Positions 23,165-31,990 of a stretch of DNA of 43,061 nucleotides are shown here, in pieces. Made by a program: the position numbers and the translations under genes. The DNA is from Thiobacillus sp. UBA2186. GTDB lineage: Bacteria; Pseudomonadota; Gammaproteobacteria; Burkholderiales; Thiobacillaceae. The stretch's first letter is position 1. Each line of letters begins with the position of its first letter. The stretch spans positions 2,736 to 45,796 of the forward strand of contig DCVO01000163.1 in assembly GCA_002327405.1 (NCBI GenBank). The letters are read 5' to 3'. Below the pieces are notes generated by a model. The model worked only from the letters and a program-made list of their open reading frames with translations, did not search any database and was not told where the DNA came from.

Positions 23165-23938
23165 ATGGGCCGCATGCCTGTCGTGTTCGTGTCGCACGGC
23201 GCACCCGATGCCTTGTTGAAGGCGCCGGATGCGGCGGCCTGCTGGCGCGAGATTGGCAAACGGGCGCCTATGCCGGCGGCGATCCTCGCGGTGTCGGCGC
23301 ACTGGGAAGCACGCCATGCCACGCTGAGCCTCGCCGGGGCTCCGGAAACCCTCCACGATTTTTCCGGTTTCGCACCGGCCTTGCATCGCATGCAATATCC
23401 CGCCCCCGGCGCGCCGGCCCTGGCCGAGCGCGCGGCAGCGCTGATCGCGGAGGCCGGCATGGCAGTCGAACTGCATCCCGGCCGCGGCCTCGATCACGGC
23501 GCCTGGGTGCCGCTCTCGGCCATGTATCCGGCCGCGAATATTTCCGTGGCTCAGCTTTCGCTCGTACGTGGCGGCAGCCCGGTCTCGCATCTTGCACTGG
23601 GGCGTGCGCTCATGCGGCTGCGCGAAGAGGGTGTGCTGATTCTCGCCAGCGGCGCGATCACGCATAATTTCGCTTGGCTCGACTGGCGGGGCGAGACCGA
23701 GCCTCTGCCGCAAGCACGTGCGTTTTCCGATTGGGTGGGCGAACGGCTCGCGGAAGGCGACGAGCTTGCACTGCTGGGTTACCGCGCTACCCGGTACGGC
23801 GCCGAGGCACACCCGGGCGAGGAACATTTCCTGCCCCTGTTCGTTGCGCTGGGGGCGGCCGAAGACGACAAGCCGATGCGCCATCAGCCGCGCTACACCT
23901 ACGGCAGCCTGGCCATGGATGCCTACGTCTGGCAATAG
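23165..23938 (+). CDS. ygiD: DODA-type extradiol aromatic ring-opening dioxygenase
   Basis: 257 residues. The metal site of the LigB/4,5-DOPA dioxygenase family is visible: His in VVFVSHGAPDALL, His in VSAHWEA, and later ASGAITHNF; GRGLDHGAWVPL is the conserved second-sphere stretch. It is a single-chain cytoplasmic non-heme enzyme that opens catechol rings; the natural substrate of bacterial YgiD proteins is uncertain. It starts 8 bases after yceI, so it is in the same transcript. Confidence 0.92.
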   Translation: MGRMPVVFVSHGAPDALLKAPDAAACWREIGKRAPMPAAILAVSAHWEARHATLSLAGAPETLHDFSGFAPALHRMQYPAPGAPALAERAAALIAEAGMAVELHPGRGLDHGAWVPLSAMYPAANISVAQLSLVRGGSPVSHLALGRALMRLREEGVLILASGAITHNFAWLDWRGETEPLPQARAFSDWVGERLAEGDELALLGYRATRYGAEAHPGEEHFLPLFVALGAAEDDKPMRHQPRYTYGSLAMDAYVWQ

Positions 23939-23970
23939 CCGCGATAATCAACTTTTTTCAGGATCCAAAC

Positions 23971-25053
23971 ATGCCTCACCTTTTCGAACCGCTGCAACTC
24001 AGAGAAATCAGCTTGCCCAATCGCATCGGCATGTCGCCCATGTGCCAATACTCGGCGCATGAGGGCGTGGCCGGCGACTGGCATGTCGTGCATTACGGCA
24101 GCCGCGCCATCGGCGGGCTCGGCCTCATGTTCGTCGAAGCCACGGCCGTGCTGCCCGACGGCCGCATCAGCCCGGGAGACCTGGGCCTGTGGAGCGACGC
24201 GCAGATCGAGCCGCTCGCACACATCGTGCGCCAGGCCAAGGCGCAGGGCTGCGTGGCCGCAGCCCAGCTCGCGCATGCCGGGCGCAAGGCGGGCGTGGGC
24301 CTGGGCTGGGAAGCCCAGCGCAGCCTTACGAAAGAAGAGGGCGGCTGGCAGTCCGTCGCCCCGTCCGCGATTGCCTTCGGCGAGGGCTACGACGTGCCGC
24401 AGGCGCTGGACGAGGCCGGCATCCGCAAAGTGATCGATGCCTTCGTTTCCGCTACGCGGCGCGCGCTTGCAGCCGGTTTCGACGCGGTGGAAGTGCATGC
24501 CGCGCACGGCTATCTGCTGCACCAGTTCCTGTCGCCGCTTTCCAACCAGCGCAGCGACAATTACGGCGGCAGCTTCGAAAACCGCAGCCGCCTCTTGCGA
24601 GAAGTCGTCGCGGCCGTGCGCGCCGAGTGGCCGCAAAATCTGCCGGTGTTCGTGCGCCTGTCCGCCACCGACTGGGTGGAAGACGGCTGGGACATCGACG
24701 AGACGATTGAAGTGTGCCGCCTGCTGAAAGGCCTGGGCGTGGATCTGGTCGACGTGTCTTCCGGCGGCCTCGTGCCCTGGGCGAAAATTCCCGCCGGCCC
24801 CGGTTTCCAGACGGTGTTCGCGCAACGCATCCGCAAGGAGGCCGGCATCGCCACCGCTGCGGTGGGCCTGATTACCTCGCCGGCGCAGGCCGACCACATC
24901 GTGCGCACCGGCCAGGCCGACGTCGTGCTGCTCGGGCGCGAACTGCTGCGCAATCCCTATTGGCCGCTGGCGGCGGCGCGGGAACTGGGGCAGACGGTGG
25001 CGTGGCCGCCGCAGTATTTGCGTGCCGCCCCGCCTGGCTCGCCGGGTCGCTGA
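23971..25053 (+). CDS. Old Yellow Enzyme family NAD(P)H:flavin oxidoreductase
   Basis: 360 residues starting MPHLFEPLQLREISLPNRIGM, FMN-binding TIM barrel. MSPMCQYSAHEG has the cysteine characteristic of the YqjM/xenobiotic reductase A branch; AQLAHAGRKA and VHAAHGYLLHQFLSPLSNQRSD carry substrate-binding histidines, and VLLGRELLRNPYWPL ends the barrel. It reduces activated C=C bonds of electrophiles with NADPH. The start at 23971 is set by homology and AGGA upstream; a longer frame overlaps the preceding gene. It ends 7 bases from the convergent sucrose synthase stop, with no terminator between. Confidence 0.93.
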   Translation: MPHLFEPLQLREISLPNRIGMSPMCQYSAHEGVAGDWHVVHYGSRAIGGLGLMFVEATAVLPDGRISPGDLGLWSDAQIEPLAHIVRQAKAQGCVAAAQLAHAGRKAGVGLGWEAQRSLTKEEGGWQSVAPSAIAFGEGYDVPQALDEAGIRKVIDAFVSATRRALAAGFDAVEVHAAHGYLLHQFLSPLSNQRSDNYGGSFENRSRLLREVVAAVRAEWPQNLPVFVRLSATDWVEDGWDIDETIEVCRLLKGLGVDLVDVSSGGLVPWAKIPAGPGFQTVFAQRIRKEAGIATAAVGLITSPAQADHIVRTGQADVVLLGRELLRNPYWPLAAARELGQTVAWPPQYLRAAPPGSPGR

Positions 25054-25060
25054 ACCTGGG

Positions 25061-27445
25061 CTAGCGCACCGGCACCGCCTGCGCCAGCGGGCGGAACATC
25101 AGGTGATAGAACATTTCCAGGTAGCGCTGGGTTTCCTCGCGCTCGAGGTTGTTGACGAATTTCCAGAAGCCGTAGATGCGCGCCAGCGTCATCATGCGCT
25201 CGGCGTAGCGCGCCCAGGTGTAGCGCGCGCTGACGCGGGCGATCGCCGCGGCTGACACCGACTGCCAGTGGCCGGAGTTCTGCTTCGACTGCTGCAGAAA
25301 GCGGTAGATGCGTTCCGCGCTGTCGGCGCCGTCGTTGGGGTCGATGTGGAAGCCCGAACGGCCTTCCTCGATGATTTCCAGAGGGCCGCCGTAGCGGGTG
25401 GCGAACACCGGCAGGCCGCAGGCCATGGCTTCCACCACGGTCAAACCGAAAGCCTCGAACAGCGCGGGCTGCACGAACACGCCGCCCTGATCGGCGACGA
25501 AGCGGTAAAGCTCGCCGGTGAGCAGCTTGTCGAGCCGCCCGCCGATCCAGCGCATATGATTCTCGAGGCCGAGTTCGTCGAACAGCCGGTGCATGTGTTC
25601 GATCTCGGCGCGCTCTTCCTCGTCGCCCGAATCGTTGGGGTCGATATAGCCGCCCACCACGATGAGGTTGGCGATGTTGCGCAACTCGGGATGCTCGCCG
25701 AACCAGCGCGCAAGCCCGGTCACGTTCTTGATGCGATCGAGCCGCGCCATGGTGAAGATGGGGATTTTGTCCGCATCGCCCAGCTTGCCGCGCACGGCAT
25801 GGCCGCCGCCGCTGTTGTACAGCATTTCCCGGATTTCCTCGTGCAGGCCTTCGAAGCGGCCGGCGCGCTGGTGATAAGGGAAATACACCGAGGCGTCGGC
25901 GCCCGGCGAGACGATGTTGAACTTGGGATCGTACAGATCGATGCCGTGGCTCACGCGGTAGAGCCCCGGCAGGGTGTAGGCGGTGTAGCCTTCATACTGG
26001 CCGATGGAATTCCTGGTGCCGGCGATTTCCTGGTAAGTGCTGGTGATGATGAAGTCGGCGCTGTTCATGCTGATGAGGTCGGCGGTGAACTGGCAGCCGA
26101 AGTGATACTGCGCGTCCATGTCCTGCCAGTAGAGATCGGACAATAGATATTTGGTCTTTTCCAGCGCATGGGCGATGTTGCACTGGGTCACGCCCATGTG
26201 CCGCGACAGCAGGCTGGCCACCAGGTTGCCGTCGGAATAATTGCCGATGATGAGGTCGGGGCGGCCGTTCAGCTCGGCCGCCACTTCCTGCCCGGCTTCC
26301 TGTGCAAAGCGCTCCAGATAAGGCCAGATTTCGAAGCGCGACAGCCAGCGCGGATGGATCTCGCCGCTCTCATGGCGGAAAGGCACGCGCAGGATCCAGC
26401 TGTTGTCGGTGCCGTGCACTTTTTCCAGGCGCTGGTCGCAGGTGGTGCCCTCGGCCTCGGGAATGAGGCGCGTGACGATGACGATCTTGGGCGTGATGGC
26501 CACGCCCTGCTGCGCCAGGCGGTTTTTCATCTCCGCCTCCAGCGCGCGCACCTGGTCGAGGATGTACACCACCTGGCCGCCGGTGTCCGGCCGGCCGAGC
26601 ACGTTGCTCTGGCCGAAATAGCCGTGCGGCGAAAGGATCAAGAGGCGCGAGATCATGGGGATGCGCGCGAGAAAGGCTTCCATGGCCTCGGGCGAAGGCC
26701 CTTCCAGCACGTCCTGCAACAGGCTCATGGTGTCGATGGCGCGGCTGGCGCAATCGCCCCAGCCGGCTGCGAGCCCGAGCGATTGCAGGTAGGGCGCAAA
26801 CGCCTCCCAGGGCGTGTCGGGCGCGAGTCTTTCCAGATGCGCCACGGCCTGGCGCATCACGTTGCGCAACGCGGCGGCGTTCGGGTAGGCGCGGTGTGTC
26901 AGCAGCGGCTGGCCTTCCATGGCATGCAGCGCCAGGAAATTGAGCAGCTTTTCCTCCAGCACCTCGGGCTTCGCGATCAGCCGGCTGGCGAGCTGGCGGT
27001 TGAGGAAGATCACGCCGTTGCCGATGGAACGCGATTCCTTCAATCGCGGGAAGCCGCGGTTGAAAGGCGCGAAATCGACTTCCAGCATCGGTTCGCTGGC
27101 GGGCGCGACGATTCTTTCCTTGAAGGCGAGAAAATCCCGGCAGCCGATTTCCTCCACGCTCAACTGGTCGGTGTGGCAGTAGAAGAAACGCCATTCGCCG
27201 ATGCGCGGCCGATGCGCGAACACGACGGCAGGGGAATCGAAACAGGCTTCTTGCAGTTGCGTGATCCAGGGCGAGAGCGCGGCCATGCCTTCGTTGTCCG
27301 CGCCGTCCTCGGCGAGCCGCTGCCAGGTGCGCTGCAAATCGGATTGCAGGAGGAAAGCGCGGCCTTCGGCCTGGCAGCAGTGCAGCCACTTGTGCCACAG
27401 GGTTCGATGGGCCGCGATGGCCTGCTGGAGTTCTTCGACGTTCAT
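25061..27445 (-). CDS. Sucrose synthase
   Basis: 794 residues, the usual length for proteobacterial sucrose synthases. It has the N-terminal regulatory region, then a GT-B glycosyltransferase: LGRPDTGGQVVYILDQVRALE (acceptor domain, about 300), the IGNYSDGNLVASLLS stretch, and the nucleotide-sugar site QPALFEAFGLTVVEAMACGLP near residue 675. It reversibly interconverts sucrose plus NDP with NDP-glucose and fructose in the cytoplasm. The ATG at 27445 overlaps the sucrose-phosphate synthase stop (ATGA), so translation is coupled. It is the last gene of the sucrose operon. Confidence 0.95.
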   Translation of the reverse strand: MNVEELQQAIAAHRTLWHKWLHCCQAEGRAFLLQSDLQRTWQRLAEDGADNEGMAALSPWITQLQEACFDSPAVVFAHRPRIGEWRFFYCHTDQLSVEEIGCRDFLAFKERIVAPASEPMLEVDFAPFNRGFPRLKESRSIGNGVIFLNRQLASRLIAKPEVLEEKLLNFLALHAMEGQPLLTHRAYPNAAALRNVMRQAVAHLERLAPDTPWEAFAPYLQSLGLAAGWGDCASRAIDTMSLLQDVLEGPSPEAMEAFLARIPMISRLLILSPHGYFGQSNVLGRPDTGGQVVYILDQVRALEAEMKNRLAQQGVAITPKIVIVTRLIPEAEGTTCDQRLEKVHGTDNSWILRVPFRHESGEIHPRWLSRFEIWPYLERFAQEAGQEVAAELNGRPDLIIGNYSDGNLVASLLSRHMGVTQCNIAHALEKTKYLLSDLYWQDMDAQYHFGCQFTADLISMNSADFIITSTYQEIAGTRNSIGQYEGYTAYTLPGLYRVSHGIDLYDPKFNIVSPGADASVYFPYHQRAGRFEGLHEEIREMLYNSGGGHAVRGKLGDADKIPIFTMARLDRIKNVTGLARWFGEHPELRNIANLIVVGGYIDPNDSGDEEERAEIEHMHRLFDELGLENHMRWIGGRLDKLLTGELYRFVADQGGVFVQPALFEAFGLTVVEAMACGLPVFATRYGGPLEIIEEGRSGFHIDPNDGADSAERIYRFLQQSKQNSGHWQSVSAAAIARVSARYTWARYAERMMTLARIYGFWKFVNNLEREETQRYLEMFYHLMFRPLAQAVPVR

Positions 27446-29595
27446 GCGGTCACATCTTCCTGTTTTTCTGCGAAGCGGTAATGCTGGATGCCTTCGACGA
27501 TGCCGCCGGCGCAATGGCGGTGTGCGAAATAAATGCGTTCGCGCCCTTCCAGGTCGGCGAGTTCCTCGCTGTGGTTGCCGACGATGACGCCCATGGTGTC
27601 GCCCAGCAGCATTTCGCGGTCATTGCCGGAATCGCCGGCAACCAGGAAGGCATTCAAGGGCAAGCCCCAGCGCCAGGCCAGATAGCGGATGGCCTGGCCC
27701 TTGGAGGCGCGCGCGGGCAGGATGTCGAGATAGGCCTGGTGCGAGTAGATCATCTGGGCGCTCAGCCGATGTTTTCTCAACAGCGCCTGGATTTCCTTCA
27801 CGGGCGGCGCGCTGGCCGGATCGATGAAATAGCTCAGCTTGAACTCGCGCTGCCCCTCCGGCCCCTGAAGGCGCAGACCCGGCACGTCGGCGAGCGCGGC
27901 CTCGAGCGCATCGCGCCGCCACTCGTGGCGGATATGGCGTGTCCAGCCTTCGTCGAGCTTGAGCTTGCGGCCATAGTAAATCTCGCTGCCCACCGACGTG
28001 ATGAGGATGTCGGGGCGCGGCACCTTCCATTGCTTCAGCACCTTCAGCGTCAGTTCCAGGCTGCGCCCGGTGGCCACCGCGAAGCCGACGCGTCCGCGCT
28101 GCGCTTGCAGCCAGTTGATGAACTCGGCCAGCCCCTTGGCGTCGCCGGTCAGGGTGTTGTCGATATCCGACACGATCATGGCCTGCACCAGCGGCAGCGC
28201 ATGGGTCTCGTACAGCGCCGCGTGTTCGCGGCGCAGGCGCTTGCGCTGGCGGAACAGCATCTGGTCCAGGGTCTTGAGGTATTTCTTCGCGTGCGCCTGC
28301 CAGGTGTAGTGGCGGCGCACGCCGTTCAGCCCGTTGCGCGCCCAGGACTGCCAGCGCCTGCCGTCCGACAGCGCATCCTTCAGTGCCGCGGCGATGGCCT
28401 CGGTGTCGAGCGGGTTCACCAGCAGACCGTTGCTGCAGTTGCAGATGATGTCCCTGGGCCCGCCGTCCTCGGTGGCAACGATGGGCAGGCCGCTCGCCGC
28501 CGCTTCGATGAGGGTGAGGCCGAAGGGCTCGGTCAGCGCAGGGTTCACGAACACGCCGCGACGGCGCGCGGCCAGGCGGTAAAGGTCCGGCACTTCCTCG
28601 GCGCTGTGCTGCTTGGGCAGGGCGAAACGCCCGTGCAAGTCGTACTTGTCCGCTTCCAAAATCAACTCGGTCAATACGCCGCGCGGCCCTTCATCCAGCG
28701 TGCGGATATCCTCGCGATTGCCGGCGATGATGACGAGATTGGCGCGCTCCTGCAGCGTGTTCGAGCTGCCGTAGGCCTGCACCAGGCGCAGCAGGTTCTT
28801 GCGCGCATCCGGCCGCGCCAGCGCCAGGATCATGGGTTTGTCGGGCTGCTTGAGAAAACGGTCGACGCGCTGCTGTATCGGCGTGGATTCGAGCCGCCGC
28901 GGCGCCGGGCTGAAGCGGCTGGCATCGGTGCCGGGCGGAATCACCGCCATGGGCGTGCGCCCGTAATTCTCGTAGATGCCCCACTGGCCCGCGCATTCCT
29001 GGCGCGTGCTGGCGATGACCAGCGCGGCCTCCTGCAGCACCAGTTCCTCTGCCGCGATGCGGCGCGCGAAATGGAACTGGCGGTCGATCGCGCTGGCCTT
29101 GCGCCCCGCCGCCAGCAGGCGATCGCGCTTGCAGCGGCCGAGCGAGTGGCCGGTATGCACCAGCGGAATGCCGGTCAGCTGCGACAGCTTGGCGCCGGCA
29201 TAGCCGGCATCGGCATAGTGGCTGTGAATCACGTCCGGCAGACGCTGCTGCGCGCGCATGAACAGGAGGCAGCGGTCCACCACCGAATCCAGATACGGCC
29301 ACAGCAGTTCCTTGCGTATATAGCGTTTGGGCCCGAAAGGCAGGCGCACGATGCGCGCATTCTGCGAGATCGTTTCCTCGGGCAGGGCATAGCCGGCGTC
29401 GACTTTCGGGTCTTCAACGAGGCGGGTGAGCACGTCCACCTGCGCGACATCGGGTTCGGCGGCCAGCGCGCGCGCCAGCTCCAGCACGTAGGTGGTCTGG
29501 CCGCCGGTGTCCTCGTCGCGCCCCAGCTCCAGCGCGTGCGCGCGGATGAGGCCGTGCAGGTTAAGCATCAGGATGTAGCGGCCGCCGCTGTTCAT
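27442..29595 (-). CDS. Sucrose-phosphate synthase with phosphatase domain
   Basis: 717 residues. Residues 1-460 are a GT-B glycosyltransferase (LGRDEDTGGQTTYVLELARAL; HSHYADAGYAGAKLS; TEPFGLTLIEAAASGLP). The C-terminal 230 residues are a HAD sucrose-phosphate phosphatase with IVSDIDNTLTGD (DxDxT, nucleophile Asp) and VAGDSGNDREML. One protein can thus make sucrose-6-phosphate from UDP-glucose and fructose-6-phosphate and dephosphorylate it. The start at 29595 is set by the conserved beginning MNSGGRYILMLNLHG and overlaps the kinase stop. Sucrose probably serves as compatible solute or reserve. Confidence 0.95.
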   Translation of the reverse strand: MNSGGRYILMLNLHGLIRAHALELGRDEDTGGQTTYVLELARALAAEPDVAQVDVLTRLVEDPKVDAGYALPEETISQNARIVRLPFGPKRYIRKELLWPYLDSVVDRCLLFMRAQQRLPDVIHSHYADAGYAGAKLSQLTGIPLVHTGHSLGRCKRDRLLAAGRKASAIDRQFHFARRIAAEELVLQEAALVIASTRQECAGQWGIYENYGRTPMAVIPPGTDASRFSPAPRRLESTPIQQRVDRFLKQPDKPMILALARPDARKNLLRLVQAYGSSNTLQERANLVIIAGNREDIRTLDEGPRGVLTELILEADKYDLHGRFALPKQHSAEEVPDLYRLAARRRGVFVNPALTEPFGLTLIEAAASGLPIVATEDGGPRDIICNCSNGLLVNPLDTEAIAAALKDALSDGRRWQSWARNGLNGVRRHYTWQAHAKKYLKTLDQMLFRQRKRLRREHAALYETHALPLVQAMIVSDIDNTLTGDAKGLAEFINWLQAQRGRVGFAVATGRSLELTLKVLKQWKVPRPDILITSVGSEIYYGRKLKLDEGWTRHIRHEWRRDALEAALADVPGLRLQGPEGQREFKLSYFIDPASAPPVKEIQALLRKHRLSAQMIYSHQAYLDILPARASKGQAIRYLAWRWGLPLNAFLVAGDSGNDREMLLGDTMGVIVGNHSEELADLEGRERIYFAHRHCAGGIVEGIQHYRFAEKQEDVTA

Positions 29596-30524
29596 TGATT
29601 TTCCTTCCAGCCAGCCTTGGCCTGTTCGTATAAATGATTGTCTTCCGGCACGGCGCCGCGGATGCCGAGCACCCGGCGCGCGAAAGCGTCTGCGCGCTCG
29701 AGCAGCGTGGCCATGGGCCAGTCGGACAAGAGGCCGGCGATGGCGACCGCGGAAAATGCATCGCCTGCGCCCACGCTGTCGACGATGGGCATGCTCATGG
29801 GCTGTGTCGCAAGATCGAAACTGCGTCCGTCCGGCATGGCGGCAAAGGCGCCCTCTTCGCCGCGCGTCAGCAGCAACAGGCGCAGGTCGTAGCGGTTCAG
29901 CACTTGCAGGCACATCGTTTCGAGGCTGCCTTTCAGGTTGAGCCAGCGTACCAGCACCTCGAACTCCTCGCTGTTGAGCTTGAGCACGTGCGCGTGGCGC
30001 ATCAGGCTTTCGGTGCGGCCACGCTCGAACCAGGGAGAACGCAGGTTGAGATCGAGAAACTTGAGGCCCGGGCTCAAGCGCAGCACGCCGAGCAGCGCGC
30101 GCCAGGAATCGGCATGGCGCGAGGCCAGCGTGCCGAAATACACCAGCTGCGGACGCGCGGCCAGGGCGCCCAGTCGGGCCATGCCCTGGTGGATGTGGTC
30201 ATAGGCCTGGTTGTCGAGAATCTCGAAACTGTGGCCGGCATCGGCCAGTTCGACCTTCACCCTGCCGGTCGGATGCAGCGGGTCGATCTGGATGCAGGAG
30301 GCGTCCATGCCGAAGCGCTCCATGGCCTTGAGCACCTCGACCTGCTCCTCGTCGCGGCCGACGCGGCTGATCAGGAGCGGCGGCCAGCCGAAACCGGCCA
30401 GATGCCTGGCGACATTGAACGGTGCGCCACCCAATACCGTGCGATCGGGAAACTGATCGAAAAGCACTTCCCCAAACACAAGCACCGGGTAATGCGTTCC
30501 CTGTGGTGTGTTGTTGAAATTCAT
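29592..30524 (-). CDS. PfkB-family sugar kinase (probable fructokinase)
   Basis: 310 residues of the ribokinase/PfkB fold. The first signature is GGAPFNVARHLAGFG; the second is the anion-hole/catalytic SVGAGDAFSAVAIAG near residue 255. Fructose is the likely substrate because the gene opens an operon with sucrose-phosphate synthase and sucrose synthase, recycling fructose freed from sucrose. The stop overlaps the next start by four bases (ATGA). A motif resembling the thiocyanate-island operator lies 66-83 bases upstream. Confidence 0.92.
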   Translation of the reverse strand: MNFNNTPQGTHYPVLVFGEVLFDQFPDRTVLGGAPFNVARHLAGFGWPPLLISRVGRDEEQVEVLKAMERFGMDASCIQIDPLHPTGRVKVELADAGHSFEILDNQAYDHIHQGMARLGALAARPQLVYFGTLASRHADSWRALLGVLRLSPGLKFLDLNLRSPWFERGRTESLMRHAHVLKLNSEEFEVLVRWLNLKGSLETMCLQVLNRYDLRLLLLTRGEEGAFAAMPDGRSFDLATQPMSMPIVDSVGAGDAFSAVAIAGLLSDWPMATLLERADAFARRVLGIRGAVPEDNHLYEQAKAGWKENQ

Positions 30525-30589
30525 GTCGTTTTAATGCCGGCACGGCGCAGCACGCACCGGTTGATGAACTCCCTCATTAACCCGACAGG

Positions 30590-30607
30590 CTAATTTCTGA
30601 TGAGTTC
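30590..30607 (-). promoter_or_regulatory. Island-operator-like motif before the sucrose operon
   Basis: On the minus strand GAACTCATCAGAAATTAG, matching 16 of 18 bases of the core at 6604-6621 (GAACTCATCGGAATTTAG). The flanking dyad and promoter hexamers are not conserved, so this is only a possible site for the same or a related LysR protein. Confidence 0.35.
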
Positions 30608-30641
30608 AGATTTTTTTGCGGACAAATTTTGTATAAACCAT

Positions 30642-30666
30642 GAAAGCCTTGCGGGGCAAGGCTTTC
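30642..30666. terminator. Hairpin terminator after the thioredoxin-like gene
   Basis: GAAAGCCTTGC/GCAAGGCTTTC, an 11-base perfect stem with a 3-base loop, just downstream of the stop at 30690 on the minus strand. The following minus-strand sequence has only a short T-run. Confidence 0.65.
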
Positions 30667-30689
30667 GATGTGGAGGTGCGCGCAATGAA

Positions 30690-31196
30690 TTACTGGCTCG
30701 CGTAGGGGCGTTCGTTTAAGGCCTCGATGAATTCCTCGATGTCTTTGCGTTTCAGCGGGCCGACCTTGCGCGCGACGAGCCGCCCGCTGGGGTCGTAGAA
30801 GTAATGCGTGGGCGTGCCGACGAAATACTGGCCGTCGAACTGCGACATCACGCCCTGTTCCGGTTCGGCAAGAAGATTCATGAAAGGCAGCTTGTGGTCG
30901 GCGACGAACTCGCGCGCCTCCCCGATCTGCGCCATGCCGTCGATCGACACGCCGAGCACGATGGCGTCCTTGTCCTTGCGGTCGTCGTGGAATGCCGCCA
31001 TCTCCCTGATCTCGTGATTGCAGATCAGGCAGTCGTGCGCCCATGCCACCACGATGGTCCACTTGCCATGACCGATGAATTCGCTGACGTTGCGCGGTTT
31101 GCCGTCGAGGTCCTGCAGCTCGATGCTGGGCGCGGCTGCGAGGGCGGCGGCAGAGAAGAACAGAAAAACCAGTGAGCAAACCAGGCGCTGCAGCAT
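30690..31196 (-). CDS. Exported thioredoxin-like (TlpA/AhpC fold) protein
   Basis: 168 residues from the ATG at 31196, which gives a clean signal peptide (MLQRLVCSLVFLFFSAAALAAA). The mature protein has a thioredoxin fold with a CxxC pair in WAHDCLICNHEI, the cis-Pro region in FVGTPTHYFYDPSGRLV and a C-terminal helix. It is periplasmic and likely a disulfide reductant or peroxiredoxin-like protein; the DCLIC sequence differs from the usual WCxPC, so the partner is unclear. It stands alone between the sucrose operon and a gene remnant. Confidence 0.85.
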   Translation of the reverse strand: MLQRLVCSLVFLFFSAAALAAAPSIELQDLDGKPRNVSEFIGHGKWTIVVAWAHDCLICNHEIREMAAFHDDRKDKDAIVLGVSIDGMAQIGEAREFVADHKLPFMNLLAEPEQGVMSQFDGQYFVGTPTHYFYDPSGRLVARKVGPLKRKDIEEFIEALNERPYASQ

Positions 31197-31291
31197 GGGG
31201 TTTCTCCAGCCTGTGAGATTGCGCCAATTATTGGCCAGGCATTGCATATTTTATATAGTGCTCACGTACCAACTCGGCCACAGGGGAAAAC

Positions 31292-31600
31292 TTGCAACAA
31301 GCGACAAGGCTGGCCCTGGCTTTGTTTGCCATGGCCGACGGCACCGTGGTGAGCAAGGGCGAGGGCGAAAACATCGGCGGCATCGGCATCACCCTGCAGC
31401 ACGCTCCGCTGGAAACCGGCCTGCCGTATTACACCTATACGGAATACAAACACCTGGTGACGCTGCCCGACTTCCCCCTCGGCCACAAAGTGCGCGTGGG
31501 CGAGGAAATCGGGCAGGCCGGCAGGCGCAAAGGTGATCTGGCCGTTCATATGCCAGGCCAAATGAGCAGGGCCCGCCAGGGGGACTTCAGCGCTCCGCCT
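31292..31600 (+). pseudogene. Fragment of an M23 metallopeptidase
   Basis: The frame from a TTG at 31292 contains ADGTVVSKGEGENIGGIGITLQH, then YKHLVTLPDF and GHKVRVGEEIGQAG, which is the central part of an M23 (LytM-type) peptidase domain. The upstream HxxxD metal ligands and the final HLH motif are absent, and after GQAG the sequence loses similarity and becomes arginine-rich. It overlaps the end of the opposite-strand gene at 31587. I read it as a decayed remnant rather than a functional protein. Confidence 0.5.
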
Positions 31601-31946
31601 GAGTGCGCGTGTTCCGGTCGGCGCCGCGCATCTTCTTGAAAGGCCCGGCCTTGCGCGGCGAGGCTGCGGCAAGCAGCGCGCCGCCGACCTTGTTCACGTA
31701 GGCACTGTCCAGCCCGTTCAATATGCTGACAAACAGCAGGGCGTACATGTGCTTGACGTCGTCCTGCCGGAGGAACGCCCTGCTGCGGCCTTCCTGGATC
31801 GCCGTTTTCATTTCCGCGAGGAAGGCGGGGAAGCCCTTCCAGAAGTCGTTGCCGACGGAGAGCATGACGGCGCGGTCCTGCTCTGAGCGGCTGCCGGCGT
31901 AGCGTCCCGCCGCCAGCATCAGGAGGTAGACGGATTCCTTGTCCAT
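31587..31946 (-). CDS. Hypothetical protein coupled to the GGDEF-EAL gene
   Basis: 119 residues from MDKESVYLLMLAAGRY with AAGAAAGG upstream; an alternative ATG at 31994 (135 residues) overlaps the preceding stop as ATGA and also has a good site (GAGGAG). The protein is mostly helical (KGFPAFLAEMKTAIQEGRSRAFLRQDDVKHMYALLFVSILNG) with a basic, proline-poor tail. I do not recognise the family. Tight linkage to the PAS-GGDEF-EAL gene suggests a shared signalling job. Confidence 0.65.
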   Translation of the reverse strand: MDKESVYLLMLAAGRYAGSRSEQDRAVMLSVGNDFWKGFPAFLAEMKTAIQEGRSRAFLRQDDVKHMYALLFVSILNGLDSAYVNKVGGALLAAASPRKAGPFKKMRGADRNTRTQAER

Positions 31947-31990
31947 GGTTGGCCTTTCTTGAAGGAAGGAACGACGAATCGGCTGCGGCG

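Noticed and set aside
30690..31247. Longer form of the thioredoxin-like protein starting at 31247
   Set aside because: The extra 17 residues would sit ahead of a normal signal peptide that begins at the ATG at 31196.
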